36,621 nucleotides of DNA from Acidipila sp. (lineage in GTDB: Bacteria > Acidobacteriota > Terriglobia > Acidiferrales > UBA7541): NCBI GenBank assembly GCA_010365215.1, contig JAAFGT010000038.1, positions 1-36,621 of the forward strand, read 5' to 3'. A model generated the notes under the pieces. The model did not search any database. It worked only from the letters and a program-made list of their open reading frames with translations, and was not told where the DNA came from. A program made the position numbers and the translations under genes. Positions 23,746 through 31,873 of this stretch are shown piece after piece (the stretch's first letter is position 1; every line of letters begins with the position of its first letter).

Positions 23746-24191
23746 GTTCAACCGAACCGGGTGCGCTCGAACGCGAGTGTGAAGGCTTCTGCCATTATCT
23801 TATGGGGCGCGCGCCGGACGCGTACGTCCTGGCAAAATACGCCGAGGCTCATCGCCTGACCACTGACTATTCCCGCGGCAGCCGCTTCGATCGCCTGCTG
23901 GTGAGCTTCGCGGCATGGGGGAGCTTTTCCGCCAGCCTGGCGGATTCCTACGCATCTCTTTTTGCGAGGCAGGGCATACTGCGGCGCAAATTGGTTCTGC
24001 TGCTGGCCATTCTGGAAAGTTCCTCGCCCGCACACGGTTTTCTGGACGCCATCGAACCCACGCCGGTATTCTTGCTCGCACTGCAGCTTTTGGGCCGGGG
24101 AATCCTGTTTGGCATTCGCGTGCTGGCGATCTCGCTGGTGCTTCTGCCGTTGCAACTTGCGCTGGGCGGATCCCCGCCTCGAGGGGAGTGA
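23742..24191 (+). CDS. Small membrane protein of the GMC-flavoprotein operon
   Basis: 149 residues; the ATG at 23742 overlaps the upstream stop. The N-terminal 85 residues are soluble and helical (EGFCHYLMGRAPDAYVLAKY; then AEAHRLTTDYSRGSRFDRLL). The last 60 contain one or two membrane helices (VFLLALQLLGRGILFGIRVL; ISLVLLPLQLALG). No known family is recognised. It sits between an SDR and a GMC flavoprotein, with the stop 7 bases before the GMC start. It could anchor the flavoprotein to the membrane or form its partner subunit, as small subunits do in some GMC dehydrogenases; that is inference only. Confidence 0.65.
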   Translation: MSSTEPGALERECEGFCHYLMGRAPDAYVLAKYAEAHRLTTDYSRGSRFDRLLVSFAAWGSFSASLADSYASLFARQGILRRKLVLLLAILESSSPAHGFLDAIEPTPVFLLALQLLGRGILFGIRVLAISLVLLPLQLALGGSPPRGE

Positions 24192-24198
24192 GCGCGCG

Positions 24199-25809
24199 AT
24201 GGACCGCATCGTGGTGGTGGGCTCCGGACCGAGCGGCGTGCATTTCGCGCTCTCCGTGCTGCGCAAGGGCTATGACGTGACCATGGTCGATGTGGGATTT
24301 CCGAAACCGGCGGTGGTTGCACCGGATTCGACTTTTCGCGGCCTGAAGGAAAATCTCGACGATCCCGTCCGCTACTTTCTGGGGGAGAAATTTGAAGGCG
24401 TGGTACTGCCGCAACCGGGCCGCGAATATTACGGCATCCCTCCCAGCAAGAATTACGTCTTCCGGACGCCGGCGGGATTCGACAACGTCACCCGCGGCTT
24501 CGCTCCGCTGTTTGGGTTTGCCCAGGGCGGCATCGCAGAAGTGTGGACGGGCGGCTGCTATCCCTTCAATGCCGACGAGTTGTCTGATTTTCCTTTCAGT
24601 TACGCCGAGCTGGGGCCGTGCTATGGAGAAGTGGCGCGGCGGATCGGGGTGTGCGGAGCTGCCGATGACCTGGCGCGTCATTTTCCCGTGCACGACAATC
24701 TTCTCGAGCCGCTGGAGCTCGATGGTCATTCCGCCGTACTGCTCGCCAAGTATGAAAAAAAGAGAGCGCTGATCCAGGGGGAGTGGAAATGTTCCGTGGG
24801 CCGGACGCGAGTGGCCGTGCTCAGCCGCGACCTGGGCAGCCGTAAAAAGTGCACTTATTTGGGGCGCTGCTTGTGGGGGTGCCCGACGGGCGCGTTTTAT
24901 ACGCCTTCACTGACGCTGGCGGAGTGCCGCGAATTTCCCAACTTTCATTACGTCACCGGAGTTCGTGCCAGCCATGTGCGGCTGGATGCCAACCGGCGCG
25001 TCTCGCACGTGGTGGTGGCGCCCGCCGATGGCGGGAATCCGCAAGAAATTCCCGCGGAGCGAGTGGCGCTGGCAGCCGGAGCGCTTTCGTCTTCGCAGAT
25101 CTATCTCGAGTCGATGTATCGCCATACAGGCGAAGTGCTCAAGCTCGATGGATTGATGGACAACCGCCAGATCCTGGTGCCATTCGTCAACCTGGGCCTG
25201 ATCGGCCAGCCTTACAATCCAGAAAGTTATCAATATCACCAGGTGGGAATGGGGATCGAGCAGGGGACGCCGAAGGAATACGTGCACGCGCAAGTCACCA
25301 CGCTAAAAACGGCCATGCTTCATCCCATCATCCAGAATTTGCCTTGCGATGCGCGGCTGGCAAGCTTCGTGGTGCGCCATTTCCACGCGGCGCTGGGAAT
25401 CGTAAATATCAACTTGCACGATACGCGCAGGCCGGGGAATTCTGTGACGCTCGATGTGCAAACTGCACCAGGCCGGCCACGACTGGTGATCGAGTATTCT
25501 CCCGCGAAGGGCGAAACGGAAGTGATTCGCCGGGCGGTGAGAACCGTGCGCAAAGCGCTCGGCGCGCTGGGCTGCATCGTGCCGCCGGGGATGACGCATG
25601 TGCGGCCCATGGGAGCGAGCGTGCATTACGCGGGGATGCTGCCAATGTCGCGAACGGCGGGCGAGCACACAGTTTCCGAAACGTGCGAAAGCCATGCCGT
25701 AAAAAATCTCTATCTTGTAGACGGCGCCACGTTTCCTTTTCTGCCGGCAAAAAACATCACTTTCACTTTGATGGCCAATGCCGTGCGCGTGGCCGACGCG
25801 GCGTTCTAG
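24199..25809 (+). CDS. GMC-family FAD oxidoreductase
   Basis: 536 residues from the ATG at 24199, preceded by GGGGAG; the open frame extends upstream but within the previous gene. FAD-binding GSGPSG is at residues 8-13. The C-terminal GMC signature has His476 (ASVHYAG) and Asn519 (PAKNITFTLM) as the catalytic pair, the His/Asn variant of the family, and VDGATFPF. A cluster of three cysteines, C218-x5-C224-x3-C228 (KKCTYLGRCLWGC), lies in the middle. This Cys pattern is seen in some GMC enzymes such as fatty-alcohol oxidases and may bind metal or form a disulphide. The enzyme would oxidise an alcohol group, here perhaps on a sugar or lipid of the locus. Confidence 0.85.
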   Translation: MDRIVVVGSGPSGVHFALSVLRKGYDVTMVDVGFPKPAVVAPDSTFRGLKENLDDPVRYFLGEKFEGVVLPQPGREYYGIPPSKNYVFRTPAGFDNVTRGFAPLFGFAQGGIAEVWTGGCYPFNADELSDFPFSYAELGPCYGEVARRIGVCGAADDLARHFPVHDNLLEPLELDGHSAVLLAKYEKKRALIQGEWKCSVGRTRVAVLSRDLGSRKKCTYLGRCLWGCPTGAFYTPSLTLAECREFPNFHYVTGVRASHVRLDANRRVSHVVVAPADGGNPQEIPAERVALAAGALSSSQIYLESMYRHTGEVLKLDGLMDNRQILVPFVNLGLIGQPYNPESYQYHQVGMGIEQGTPKEYVHAQVTTLKTAMLHPIIQNLPCDARLASFVVRHFHAALGIVNINLHDTRRPGNSVTLDVQTAPGRPRLVIEYSPAKGETEVIRRAVRTVRKALGALGCIVPPGMTHVRPMGASVHYAGMLPMSRTAGEHTVSETCESHAVKNLYLVDGATFPFLPAKNITFTLMANAVRVADAAF

Positions 25810-25853
25810 GAATTGCCGCAGCGGGGCACCGGTTGAGCGACAGCGGGATGTGA

Positions 25854-26633
25854 TCAGGAAGGGGCGCGCTTGCCGTACAGGCCGGTAGCCTGCGCAAATT
25901 CGCGGCTCCACAGCAGGCGGCGCACGCGGAATACTCCTTTGATGTCTTCCCAGGCGGTGCTGATGATTTTCACGCGGCTGTCGTCATCCTCGTTCCAGAC
26001 CACGGGAATATCCTTGATGCGGTAACCCTGTTTTTCCGCGAGAACCAGCATCTCCGTGTCAAAGAACCAGGACTGGTCCTTGATTTGCGGCACGATTTTT
26101 TCAACGACCTCTCGCGTCACCGCCTTGAAGCCGCACTGCGCGTCGGAAAATCGCGTCCAAAGGACTGCCTTCAGGAAAACATTGTAGAGCTGAGAGATTA
26201 TTTCGCGCTTGAGAGAGCGCCGCGTGCGCGAGGCGCGCATCAAGCGGGAACCGACGGCAATGTCATAGCTTTCGTTTTGCAATGCAGCGACCACCTCGGG
26301 GAGGTGGGACAGACTGGTGGAGAGATCCACGTCCATGTAGCTTACGATGTCGGCCTGGCTGTGCATCCAGGCGTGGCGCAGCGCGCGCCCGCGGCCGCGC
26401 TGGTCGAGGCGCAGGAAAATAACGTCAGAATGCTGCGCGGCAAGATCGCGTCCTACCGCGTCGGTGCCATCCTTCGAACCGTTATCCACGATAACCACGG
26501 ACCAGCGATAGGCCGTCATATTTTCGGAGAGAAAGTTGCGCAAGGTAGCAACGCTGGAGGCGAGGACATGGGCTTCATTGAGGACGGGAATGACCACGTC
26601 GAAGCTGATTTGTCCTGTGCCGGGGGAAACCAT
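25854..26633 (-). CDS. Dolichyl/polyprenyl-phosphate sugar transferase (GT2, Dpm1-like)
   Basis: 259 residues. GT-A signatures: VVIPVLNEAH near residue 13, IVDNGSKDGTD, and YMDVDLSTSLSHLPEVV with the DxD. SDAQCGFKAVTREV and WFFDTEMLVLAEK are characteristic of enzymes that load mannose or glucose on polyprenyl phosphate. No C-terminal membrane helix is visible. Last gene of the minus-strand operon beginning at 33451, 69 bases after the polytopic protein. It would supply the lipid-linked sugar donor used by the GT39-type protein in the same operon. Convergent with the GMC gene, 44 bases away. Confidence 0.87.
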   Translation of the reverse strand: MVSPGTGQISFDVVIPVLNEAHVLASSVATLRNFLSENMTAYRWSVVIVDNGSKDGTDAVGRDLAAQHSDVIFLRLDQRGRGRALRHAWMHSQADIVSYMDVDLSTSLSHLPEVVAALQNESYDIAVGSRLMRASRTRRSLKREIISQLYNVFLKAVLWTRFSDAQCGFKAVTREVVEKIVPQIKDQSWFFDTEMLVLAEKQGYRIKDIPVVWNEDDDSRVKIISTAWEDIKGVFRVRRLLWSREFAQATGLYGKRAPS

Positions 26634-26702
26634 CGCGGTGTTGCGCTCCTGTAGTTTGCTCGTCTCGCTCGCTCGTCTGGCTGGCCCCTCTGGCGCGCTG
26701 CT

Positions 26703-28283
26703 CTACTGCGCTTCCTGTGTATCGCTGATGCTTCGCCACGGATCGCGAATCCGCCAAATGCCCCAGAGCACCACCCCGGCCACGAGGAGAAGTCCCAGCG
26801 GGGATGCGCCGTCGGCGAGCGGGGGATAGTAGGCCGAAGCGGTTTTCACCAGTGTGGTCAGCCAGGGCAGCTCGAGACCGTGCAGCAGCACTTTGACCAT
26901 GGAATCGAGCGGGCTCTCGCGCACCATGCAAAGGCACCATGTTTCGGTGACCGCGGCAAGCGCCACCAGCGCGGTGAGCGCGCGCGGCGCCTGGGCCAGC
27001 ACGTCGGCTACCAATAAAAATAAAAATGGCACGGCAGGAATCATGTAGCGAACGCCGTCCTGCCACTGGTGGCGCACCGTGTAGTGAATGCACGAACAAA
27101 ATATCCATAACGCGGCGAAAAAGCCCCAGGCAAAAATTGCCACCCAGCTCGGCAGGCGATTCGTGCGCCGCCATTCGAGCACGGGATGGTAGAGGGCGAT
27201 GGCGAAAATGGGCGCGAAAACCAGCAAGCCGTAAAGAGGATCAAAGAGCAGTCCCCAGAGGGCTTCGTTGAGCGGCCAACCAAACCCGTGAGCGCTCTGG
27301 TAGCCGGCCACAACCGATTTCGGCAGATAAAACTGCGCGGGCAGCCAGGGATTGCCGAAACAGATCCACTGCCAGACCAGCATAAACAGGCCTGGCCCTA
27401 AAGCGCCGCCGGCATACCAGAGGCAGGTGCCCAGGGCGCGCGCGAAAGTTGTTTTCTTCAGCTCCAGCGCGAGCGCGAATATGCCAAGAATCAGCAGCGT
27501 GACCACACCCGTGTAATCGCTGACCACCGACCAGCCAGCCAGCAAGCCGGCGGCGAAGTATCGCGCAGTTTTTTCTTCCGGGCGCGAACCTGACGGCCAC
27601 CACAGCAGCACAAAAGCCAGCAGTCCCAGAAGCGCGACCAGCAGATTCTGGCTCATGGTTGCGGTGCGAAAAAACATTGGCGTGCCCAGGCCATACAGAA
27701 GCGCCAGGCCGAGGGAAGTGTCGATGGCGTAATCGAGGTGGCGAAAGATGCGGAACATCACTACACCGGAAAGTGCGGTGAGCGGCGCCATAAAAAATCC
27801 CGCGGTAAATAGAGCCACCAGCGCCAGTCGAACGTCCAAGCCGCGCTCGCGTACTTTCTTGAAAAATGCCAGCCGGTTGGGACGCAACTCTTTCGTTTGC
27901 AAGTCCACGATTGTTCCCGGGGCCACGGGGCGCACCGGAGCCACGCGCCTTACCACTGGATAGGCCAGCGCATAGAACGGCGCCGCGAGGATGGAAATTC
28001 CGGGATTATTTCCCAGAAATGTTCCGCGACCGGGGATGGTGATCAGATCGGGATGCAGATCGGCGTATTCGTCGAGGCGCACGGAATGTTTTTCCACCAG
28101 CGCCATGGTGAGGTACTGCTCGCGGGTAACAAACGGCGATACATGCAGCAGAAAGACCACCCAGAGCGTAAGGAAAAGACGGATCTCGATACCTCGCGGG
28201 GTCAAGCCGGCCAGCAAAGATGTGCGCGCAGGTTCCGGAGCTAGATCCGGGTCTGTCGTGTGCACCACGTCGAGCGGAGTCAT
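26703..28283 (-). CDS. Polytopic membrane protein, possible GT-C-type glycosyltransferase
   Basis: 526 residues from the ATG at 28283; a TTG at 28286 directly before it should be ignored. About ten or more membrane helices. Between helices 1 and 2 is a long extracytoplasmic loop with REQYLTMALVEKHSVRLDEY and a following ADLHPDL. A loop with an acidic motif in this position is a feature of GT-C transferases, but the signature is not one I can name. It sits between a flavoprotein and the Dpm1-like GT2 in one operon. It could transfer or flip a lipid-linked sugar. Family assignment is uncertain, membrane topology is firm. Confidence 0.7.
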   Translation of the reverse strand: MTPLDVVHTTDPDLAPEPARTSLLAGLTPRGIEIRLFLTLWVVFLLHVSPFVTREQYLTMALVEKHSVRLDEYADLHPDLITIPGRGTFLGNNPGISILAAPFYALAYPVVRRVAPVRPVAPGTIVDLQTKELRPNRLAFFKKVRERGLDVRLALVALFTAGFFMAPLTALSGVVMFRIFRHLDYAIDTSLGLALLYGLGTPMFFRTATMSQNLLVALLGLLAFVLLWWPSGSRPEEKTARYFAAGLLAGWSVVSDYTGVVTLLILGIFALALELKKTTFARALGTCLWYAGGALGPGLFMLVWQWICFGNPWLPAQFYLPKSVVAGYQSAHGFGWPLNEALWGLLFDPLYGLLVFAPIFAIALYHPVLEWRRTNRLPSWVAIFAWGFFAALWIFCSCIHYTVRHQWQDGVRYMIPAVPFLFLLVADVLAQAPRALTALVALAAVTETWCLCMVRESPLDSMVKVLLHGLELPWLTTLVKTASAYYPPLADGASPLGLLLVAGVVLWGIWRIRDPWRSISDTQEAQ

Positions 28284-28376
28284 CAAGAGCCCATCTCTAC
28301 AGCGAGAAAGAGTATTCGCACGCTGCCGAAAATTTCATTCAAAATCATCCCTGCGCTCTCCCGAGCCAATCGTGCT

Positions 28377-29870
28377 TCAGTCCTCTACTACGTGGGTGTC
28401 AAAGATTTTCCGGAACTCGGCCCAGCGCGTGTGGTCGAAATTTCCGTCGGGGGAAAGACAATCCGCCGCGGAGTAGGCCATGAAAAGAGCGTGATGCGTA
28501 TTGTCGTGGGCAAAAAGCGCCTGACGGCCGAACAGGAGCAGGCCCTCGATGCGGGCTGCGTACTCATCGAGTTTCTGCAGATGCTCCTGAAAGCCGGTGC
28601 GATAGACCGGGTAGGCCTGTCCCAGGCGCTTGGTGACGACGCGCAAGACGGGCGCAGTTACCGGGAGTCCGGCCTGGCCCAGCCAGCCGACCAGGGCGCG
28701 GCCCAGTTCTTCGTCGGTCATGGCCCATTCAGGGGATCCGGGATCGGCGGGCAGCTCGGCGCAGAGAATGGTGCGGCCGCGAGGCTCGGCGGAGACGCTA
28801 TAGTTTTTGGGCTCGGAAAGCCGCGAGATGCGAATGTCTTCTCCCGGAAAGTAGTGCGCGTCGTACTCGGTGAACTGTTCCTGTTCCAGCACCAGGTAGA
28901 TGAGAATCATGCCGCGGAAAGAAATTTTCCCCGCTGCGGCAAGGACGTCTGCCGGCGGCGCGGGTCGCAGGCTGCGCAACAGCAGTCCAACCGGCAAAGT
29001 CGACCAGACGTGATCCGCGGTCAGCACCTGCTCCGCGCCGTTGCGCTCGAAGCGGACGGCGTGAACGCGCCCACCCTCGCAATCCACTCCCGTAACCTTC
29101 GCGCCATGGATAAATTCCGCGCCGGCGGTCGCCGCCGCTTCGGCGATGCGCTCGCTGATCTGGCCGTAGCCGCGCCGGGGGTAGAAAAATCGTCCGGCTC
29201 CCGGCCGTTTAAGCCCCGGGACGGCGTTGGCCAGCTTGCGCAGCATTTTTCCAATCGAATTGCCGGACACGCGGCGCTGCGCCTGGATGGGCGCCAAGTC
29301 CGGCGGGGCCAAACCCCACAGCTTGCGCGCATAAGGAAAATAGAACTCGCGGCAAATGGTGCGGCCCAGGCCGCGTTCCAGAATGGTGGCGAAGGATTCC
29401 GGCTGGCCATTCGACTCGGGCAAAAACTTTCGCGCTAAATCACCAGCGACACCCAATGCAAATTTTGGCGGCACGCGGAGGAACAGGTCGACCGGCTTGA
29501 GGGGAAAATGAATCCAGCGGCCGCCCAGGCGGATGCGGCCGTGGCGCGGGCGATCCAGCAGGTCATCGCCGAGTAGAGCCTGAAGATCACGCAGGATTGC
29601 CGGATTGCATGCCGGGTGCAGGCGATGGCTGCCGTAGTCGACGCGCAGGCCTTCCAGGTCAAAGCTGCCGGCGTTTCCGCCAAATCCATCGCGCTGTTCG
29701 AGCACGGTGACGCGCGCCAAGCCGCGCTGGGCCACTTGCCATGCTGCTCCGACGCCGGCGGGTCCAGCACCTAGAATAATTACGTGCGGGCGGGCGGTAT
29801 CGCCGCCTCCCACGCCGCGCAGTTTGTTGCCGGCAAGAGCGTTATCGGATTGTCGCGGGGCATCAATCAT
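28377..29870 (-). CDS. FAD-dependent oxidoreductase, UDP-galactopyranose-mutase/amine-oxidase-like
   Basis: 497 residues. After 28 residues comes the Rossmann motif ILGAGPAGVGAAW, then LEQRDGFGGNAGS and VDYGSHRLHP. These place it in the protoporphyrinogen-oxidase/UGM/amine-oxidase group. A second FAD-contact region, LLLFGRQALFAHDNTHHALF, is near the C-terminus. ADHVWSTLPVGLLLRSL is the typical strand after the substrate domain. Relatives in glycan clusters may remodel a sugar ring or oxidise a lipid carrier, but the reaction is unknown here. It follows the AglD-like gene by 12 bases and is clearly part of the same operon. The ATG at 29870 is supported by its place in the operon. Confidence 0.82.
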   Translation of the reverse strand: MIDAPRQSDNALAGNKLRGVGGGDTARPHVIILGAGPAGVGAAWQVAQRGLARVTVLEQRDGFGGNAGSFDLEGLRVDYGSHRLHPACNPAILRDLQALLGDDLLDRPRHGRIRLGGRWIHFPLKPVDLFLRVPPKFALGVAGDLARKFLPESNGQPESFATILERGLGRTICREFYFPYARKLWGLAPPDLAPIQAQRRVSGNSIGKMLRKLANAVPGLKRPGAGRFFYPRRGYGQISERIAEAAATAGAEFIHGAKVTGVDCEGGRVHAVRFERNGAEQVLTADHVWSTLPVGLLLRSLRPAPPADVLAAAGKISFRGMILIYLVLEQEQFTEYDAHYFPGEDIRISRLSEPKNYSVSAEPRGRTILCAELPADPGSPEWAMTDEELGRALVGWLGQAGLPVTAPVLRVVTKRLGQAYPVYRTGFQEHLQKLDEYAARIEGLLLFGRQALFAHDNTHHALFMAYSAADCLSPDGNFDHTRWAEFRKIFDTHVVED

Positions 29871-29882
29871 GGCGAAGACGCA

Positions 29883-30929
29883 TCAGGATCGTTGTTCTCG
29901 CGGAAGGGCGACGGAAGCCGGGCGCGAAGTTTGTCGCGAGTTCGCGGGCGGCTCGAATTGCGAGTCGTCGGATATTAGGCCGCCCCGCGCGGTGAGGCGT
30001 CCCGCGGCCAGCGCCAAGAGACCGGATACCAGCGCACCGCTAATGATCACCGTCTGCCACACCAAGCCTACCGCCACGGTCAGCGCCACAGGCGCGCCGA
30101 ACGGCGCCATTAAAGCTGCCAGCGCGGCCTCGCGTACGCCGAGGCCGCCCTGGGTGAGCGGCGTCAGCGCAGAAATTTTCGCCAACGGCCAGGCAAAAAA
30201 CCAGACGCGCAAGGGGACTTGCAAACCGCAGGCCGCCGCCAGTACGGCGGTGAGCAGCACGAATGAGGACTGCACCGTCACGCCGCCCAGCAGCGAGAAT
30301 AAAACAGTGAGCGGCCCGCGGCGCATGGAGCGCGCGGCCTGGCGGAGCCGCACCAGACGGCGCCGAAACTTGTAAGGCACCAGGCGGACGGGCAGGAGCA
30401 TGGCGGCGGCGAATGCCGCGGCGCCAGCCAGGAAGGCGAGAACCAGAAAAGTCATGAAGATTTTCCTGCTGCGCGGCTCGAGCTCGCCTGGCAGCATCAG
30501 CATGCCGGCGCCGGCGACCAGCGCCAGTGCCGCGATGTCGAGCAGGCGATCCAAAAGGCTGCCCAGCAGAAAACCCGTGCGATGCCGCGCCATGCGCAGA
30601 CCGAGGCTGGCGCGCACCAAGTCGCCACCCACGATGGAAGGTAGAAACAGCGTGCCGAACAAGCCGCCGAAATAGCATTGCGCCGCCTGCGGATAACCCA
30701 GTCCGGCGCCGGCCAGATTCACCATCATGCGGTACTTGATCACGCCGATGACGTGACCGGCCATGTAGCCGGCCAACACCAGCAGCCACAGCGCTGGCGG
30801 AACCTGGCGCATAGCGGTCCACACGCGCTCGCGAGGCAGCACGGCCAGAAGCAACGCGAGAATTGCCAGGCTGACGGCTACGCGCACAGCGATGGTCCGC
30901 CAACTCTTCGTTTTGGGCGCGGCGGTCAT
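29883..30929 (-). CDS. UPF0104/AglD-type membrane protein (lysylphosphatidylglycerol-synthase TM region)
   Basis: 348 residues with about eight membrane helices. Motifs of the family are present: GYMAGHVIGVIKYRMMVNL, FLPSIVGGDLVRASLGLR, SLLDRLLDIAALAL, and TPLTQGGLGVREAALAAL. The C-terminal 40 residues are polar and disordered. Archaeal AglD adds the last sugar in N-glycosylation; related bacterial proteins are thought to be transporters or flippases linked to lipid-borne sugars. It overlaps the GT2 upstream by four bases (ATGA), so the two are translated together. This pairing is common for polyprenyl-phosphate-sugar systems. Confidence 0.88.
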   Translation of the reverse strand: MTAAPKTKSWRTIAVRVAVSLAILALLLAVLPRERVWTAMRQVPPALWLLVLAGYMAGHVIGVIKYRMMVNLAGAGLGYPQAAQCYFGGLFGTLFLPSIVGGDLVRASLGLRMARHRTGFLLGSLLDRLLDIAALALVAGAGMLMLPGELEPRSRKIFMTFLVLAFLAGAAAFAAAMLLPVRLVPYKFRRRLVRLRQAARSMRRGPLTVLFSLLGGVTVQSSFVLLTAVLAAACGLQVPLRVWFFAWPLAKISALTPLTQGGLGVREAALAALMAPFGAPVALTVAVGLVWQTVIISGALVSGLLALAAGRLTARGGLISDDSQFEPPANSRQTSRPASVALPREQRS

Positions 30930-31858
30930 TTTGATTTAAGCGACAAGGCGATTTTTGAAATCTGGTCCGCGAGCATGCCGATCGCCCACAGAATGATTCC
31001 TCCCAGCATGGCGACGATGGCGCTTTGCGAGAGGCGCAGATGCGCCAGGTCATAACCCAGCTTGACCAGCCCGGGCACAAAAAATACCGCGCCCAGCGGT
31101 AGAAATACGCGCAGCGGATTGAAATAGACCACCGTCCGCAAAATCAGCATGAGGAACTGATAGGCGTGTTTGGGGCGGATTTTTGACGAGCCCACGCGGC
31201 GCAAATAGTCGATGGGCTGATAGTAGATGCGGAAATTATTGCAGAGCAGCGCCAGGGTGATGGTCGTGGTAAAAGAAAATCCCGAGGGCAGCAGGTGCTC
31301 GAACTTCTGCACCAGCGATTTGCGCATCACGCGCAGACCGGAGTTCAGGTCAGGGATGGGCTGCTCGGCCAGGAAACCCGCCAGCTTGCCAAGAAACCAT
31401 TTGGCCGGGCGGCGCATGGCGGGAATGTTGACGCCGCTGGTGCGCGCACCGACCACCATGTCGTATTCGCCGGCGCGCTCGAGCATGCCGGGAATGGCTT
31501 CGGAGGGATAGGTGCCGTCGGCGTCAGTGATGACGATCCATTCATTTTGCGCGGTGGCGATGCCGGCTTTCAGCGCCTGGCCATAACCGCGATTGTAAGG
31601 GAATTGCACCAGCCGCACGGCGTGTTTGCGTACGGCTTCGGAGGTGCCATCGCTCGAGCCGTCGTCCACCACGATGATCTCAAACGGCCAGCCACTTGCT
31701 TCCATCACCTGGCGCACGTTTTCGATTTGCGGGCCGATGGCGTTTACTTCGTTAAACGCGGGAATCACCACGGAGACACCCGCGCGCGGCCCCGGCGCGA
31801 TCATGCGCTCGAGGTTTTCGCGTTCCGCTACAGCGGCCAATGGGAGTGAAGGTTGCAT
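30926..31858 (-). CDS. Membrane-anchored GT2 polyprenyl-phosphate glycosyltransferase
   Basis: 310 residues. GT-A motifs: SVVIPAFNEVNAIGPQIENV near residue 29, IVVDDGSSDGTSEA, and ITDADGTYPSEAI with the DxD-type site. LNSGLRVMRKSLVQKF and SGFSFTTTITLALL follow. Two C-terminal membrane helices at about residues 240-262 and 275-300 anchor it, as in GtrB/Dpm1 enzymes. It would load a sugar on a polyprenyl phosphate at the inner face of the membrane. It lies 15 bases after the GT39 gene and overlaps the AglD-like gene. Confidence 0.88.
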   Translation of the reverse strand: MQPSLPLAAVAERENLERMIAPGPRAGVSVVIPAFNEVNAIGPQIENVRQVMEASGWPFEIIVVDDGSSDGTSEAVRKHAVRLVQFPYNRGYGQALKAGIATAQNEWIVITDADGTYPSEAIPGMLERAGEYDMVVGARTSGVNIPAMRRPAKWFLGKLAGFLAEQPIPDLNSGLRVMRKSLVQKFEHLLPSGFSFTTTITLALLCNNFRIYYQPIDYLRRVGSSKIRPKHAYQFLMLILRTVVYFNPLRVFLPLGAVFFVPGLVKLGYDLAHLRLSQSAIVAMLGGIILWAIGMLADQISKIALSLKSK

Positions 31859-31873
31859 CGCTCGGTGATCCGT

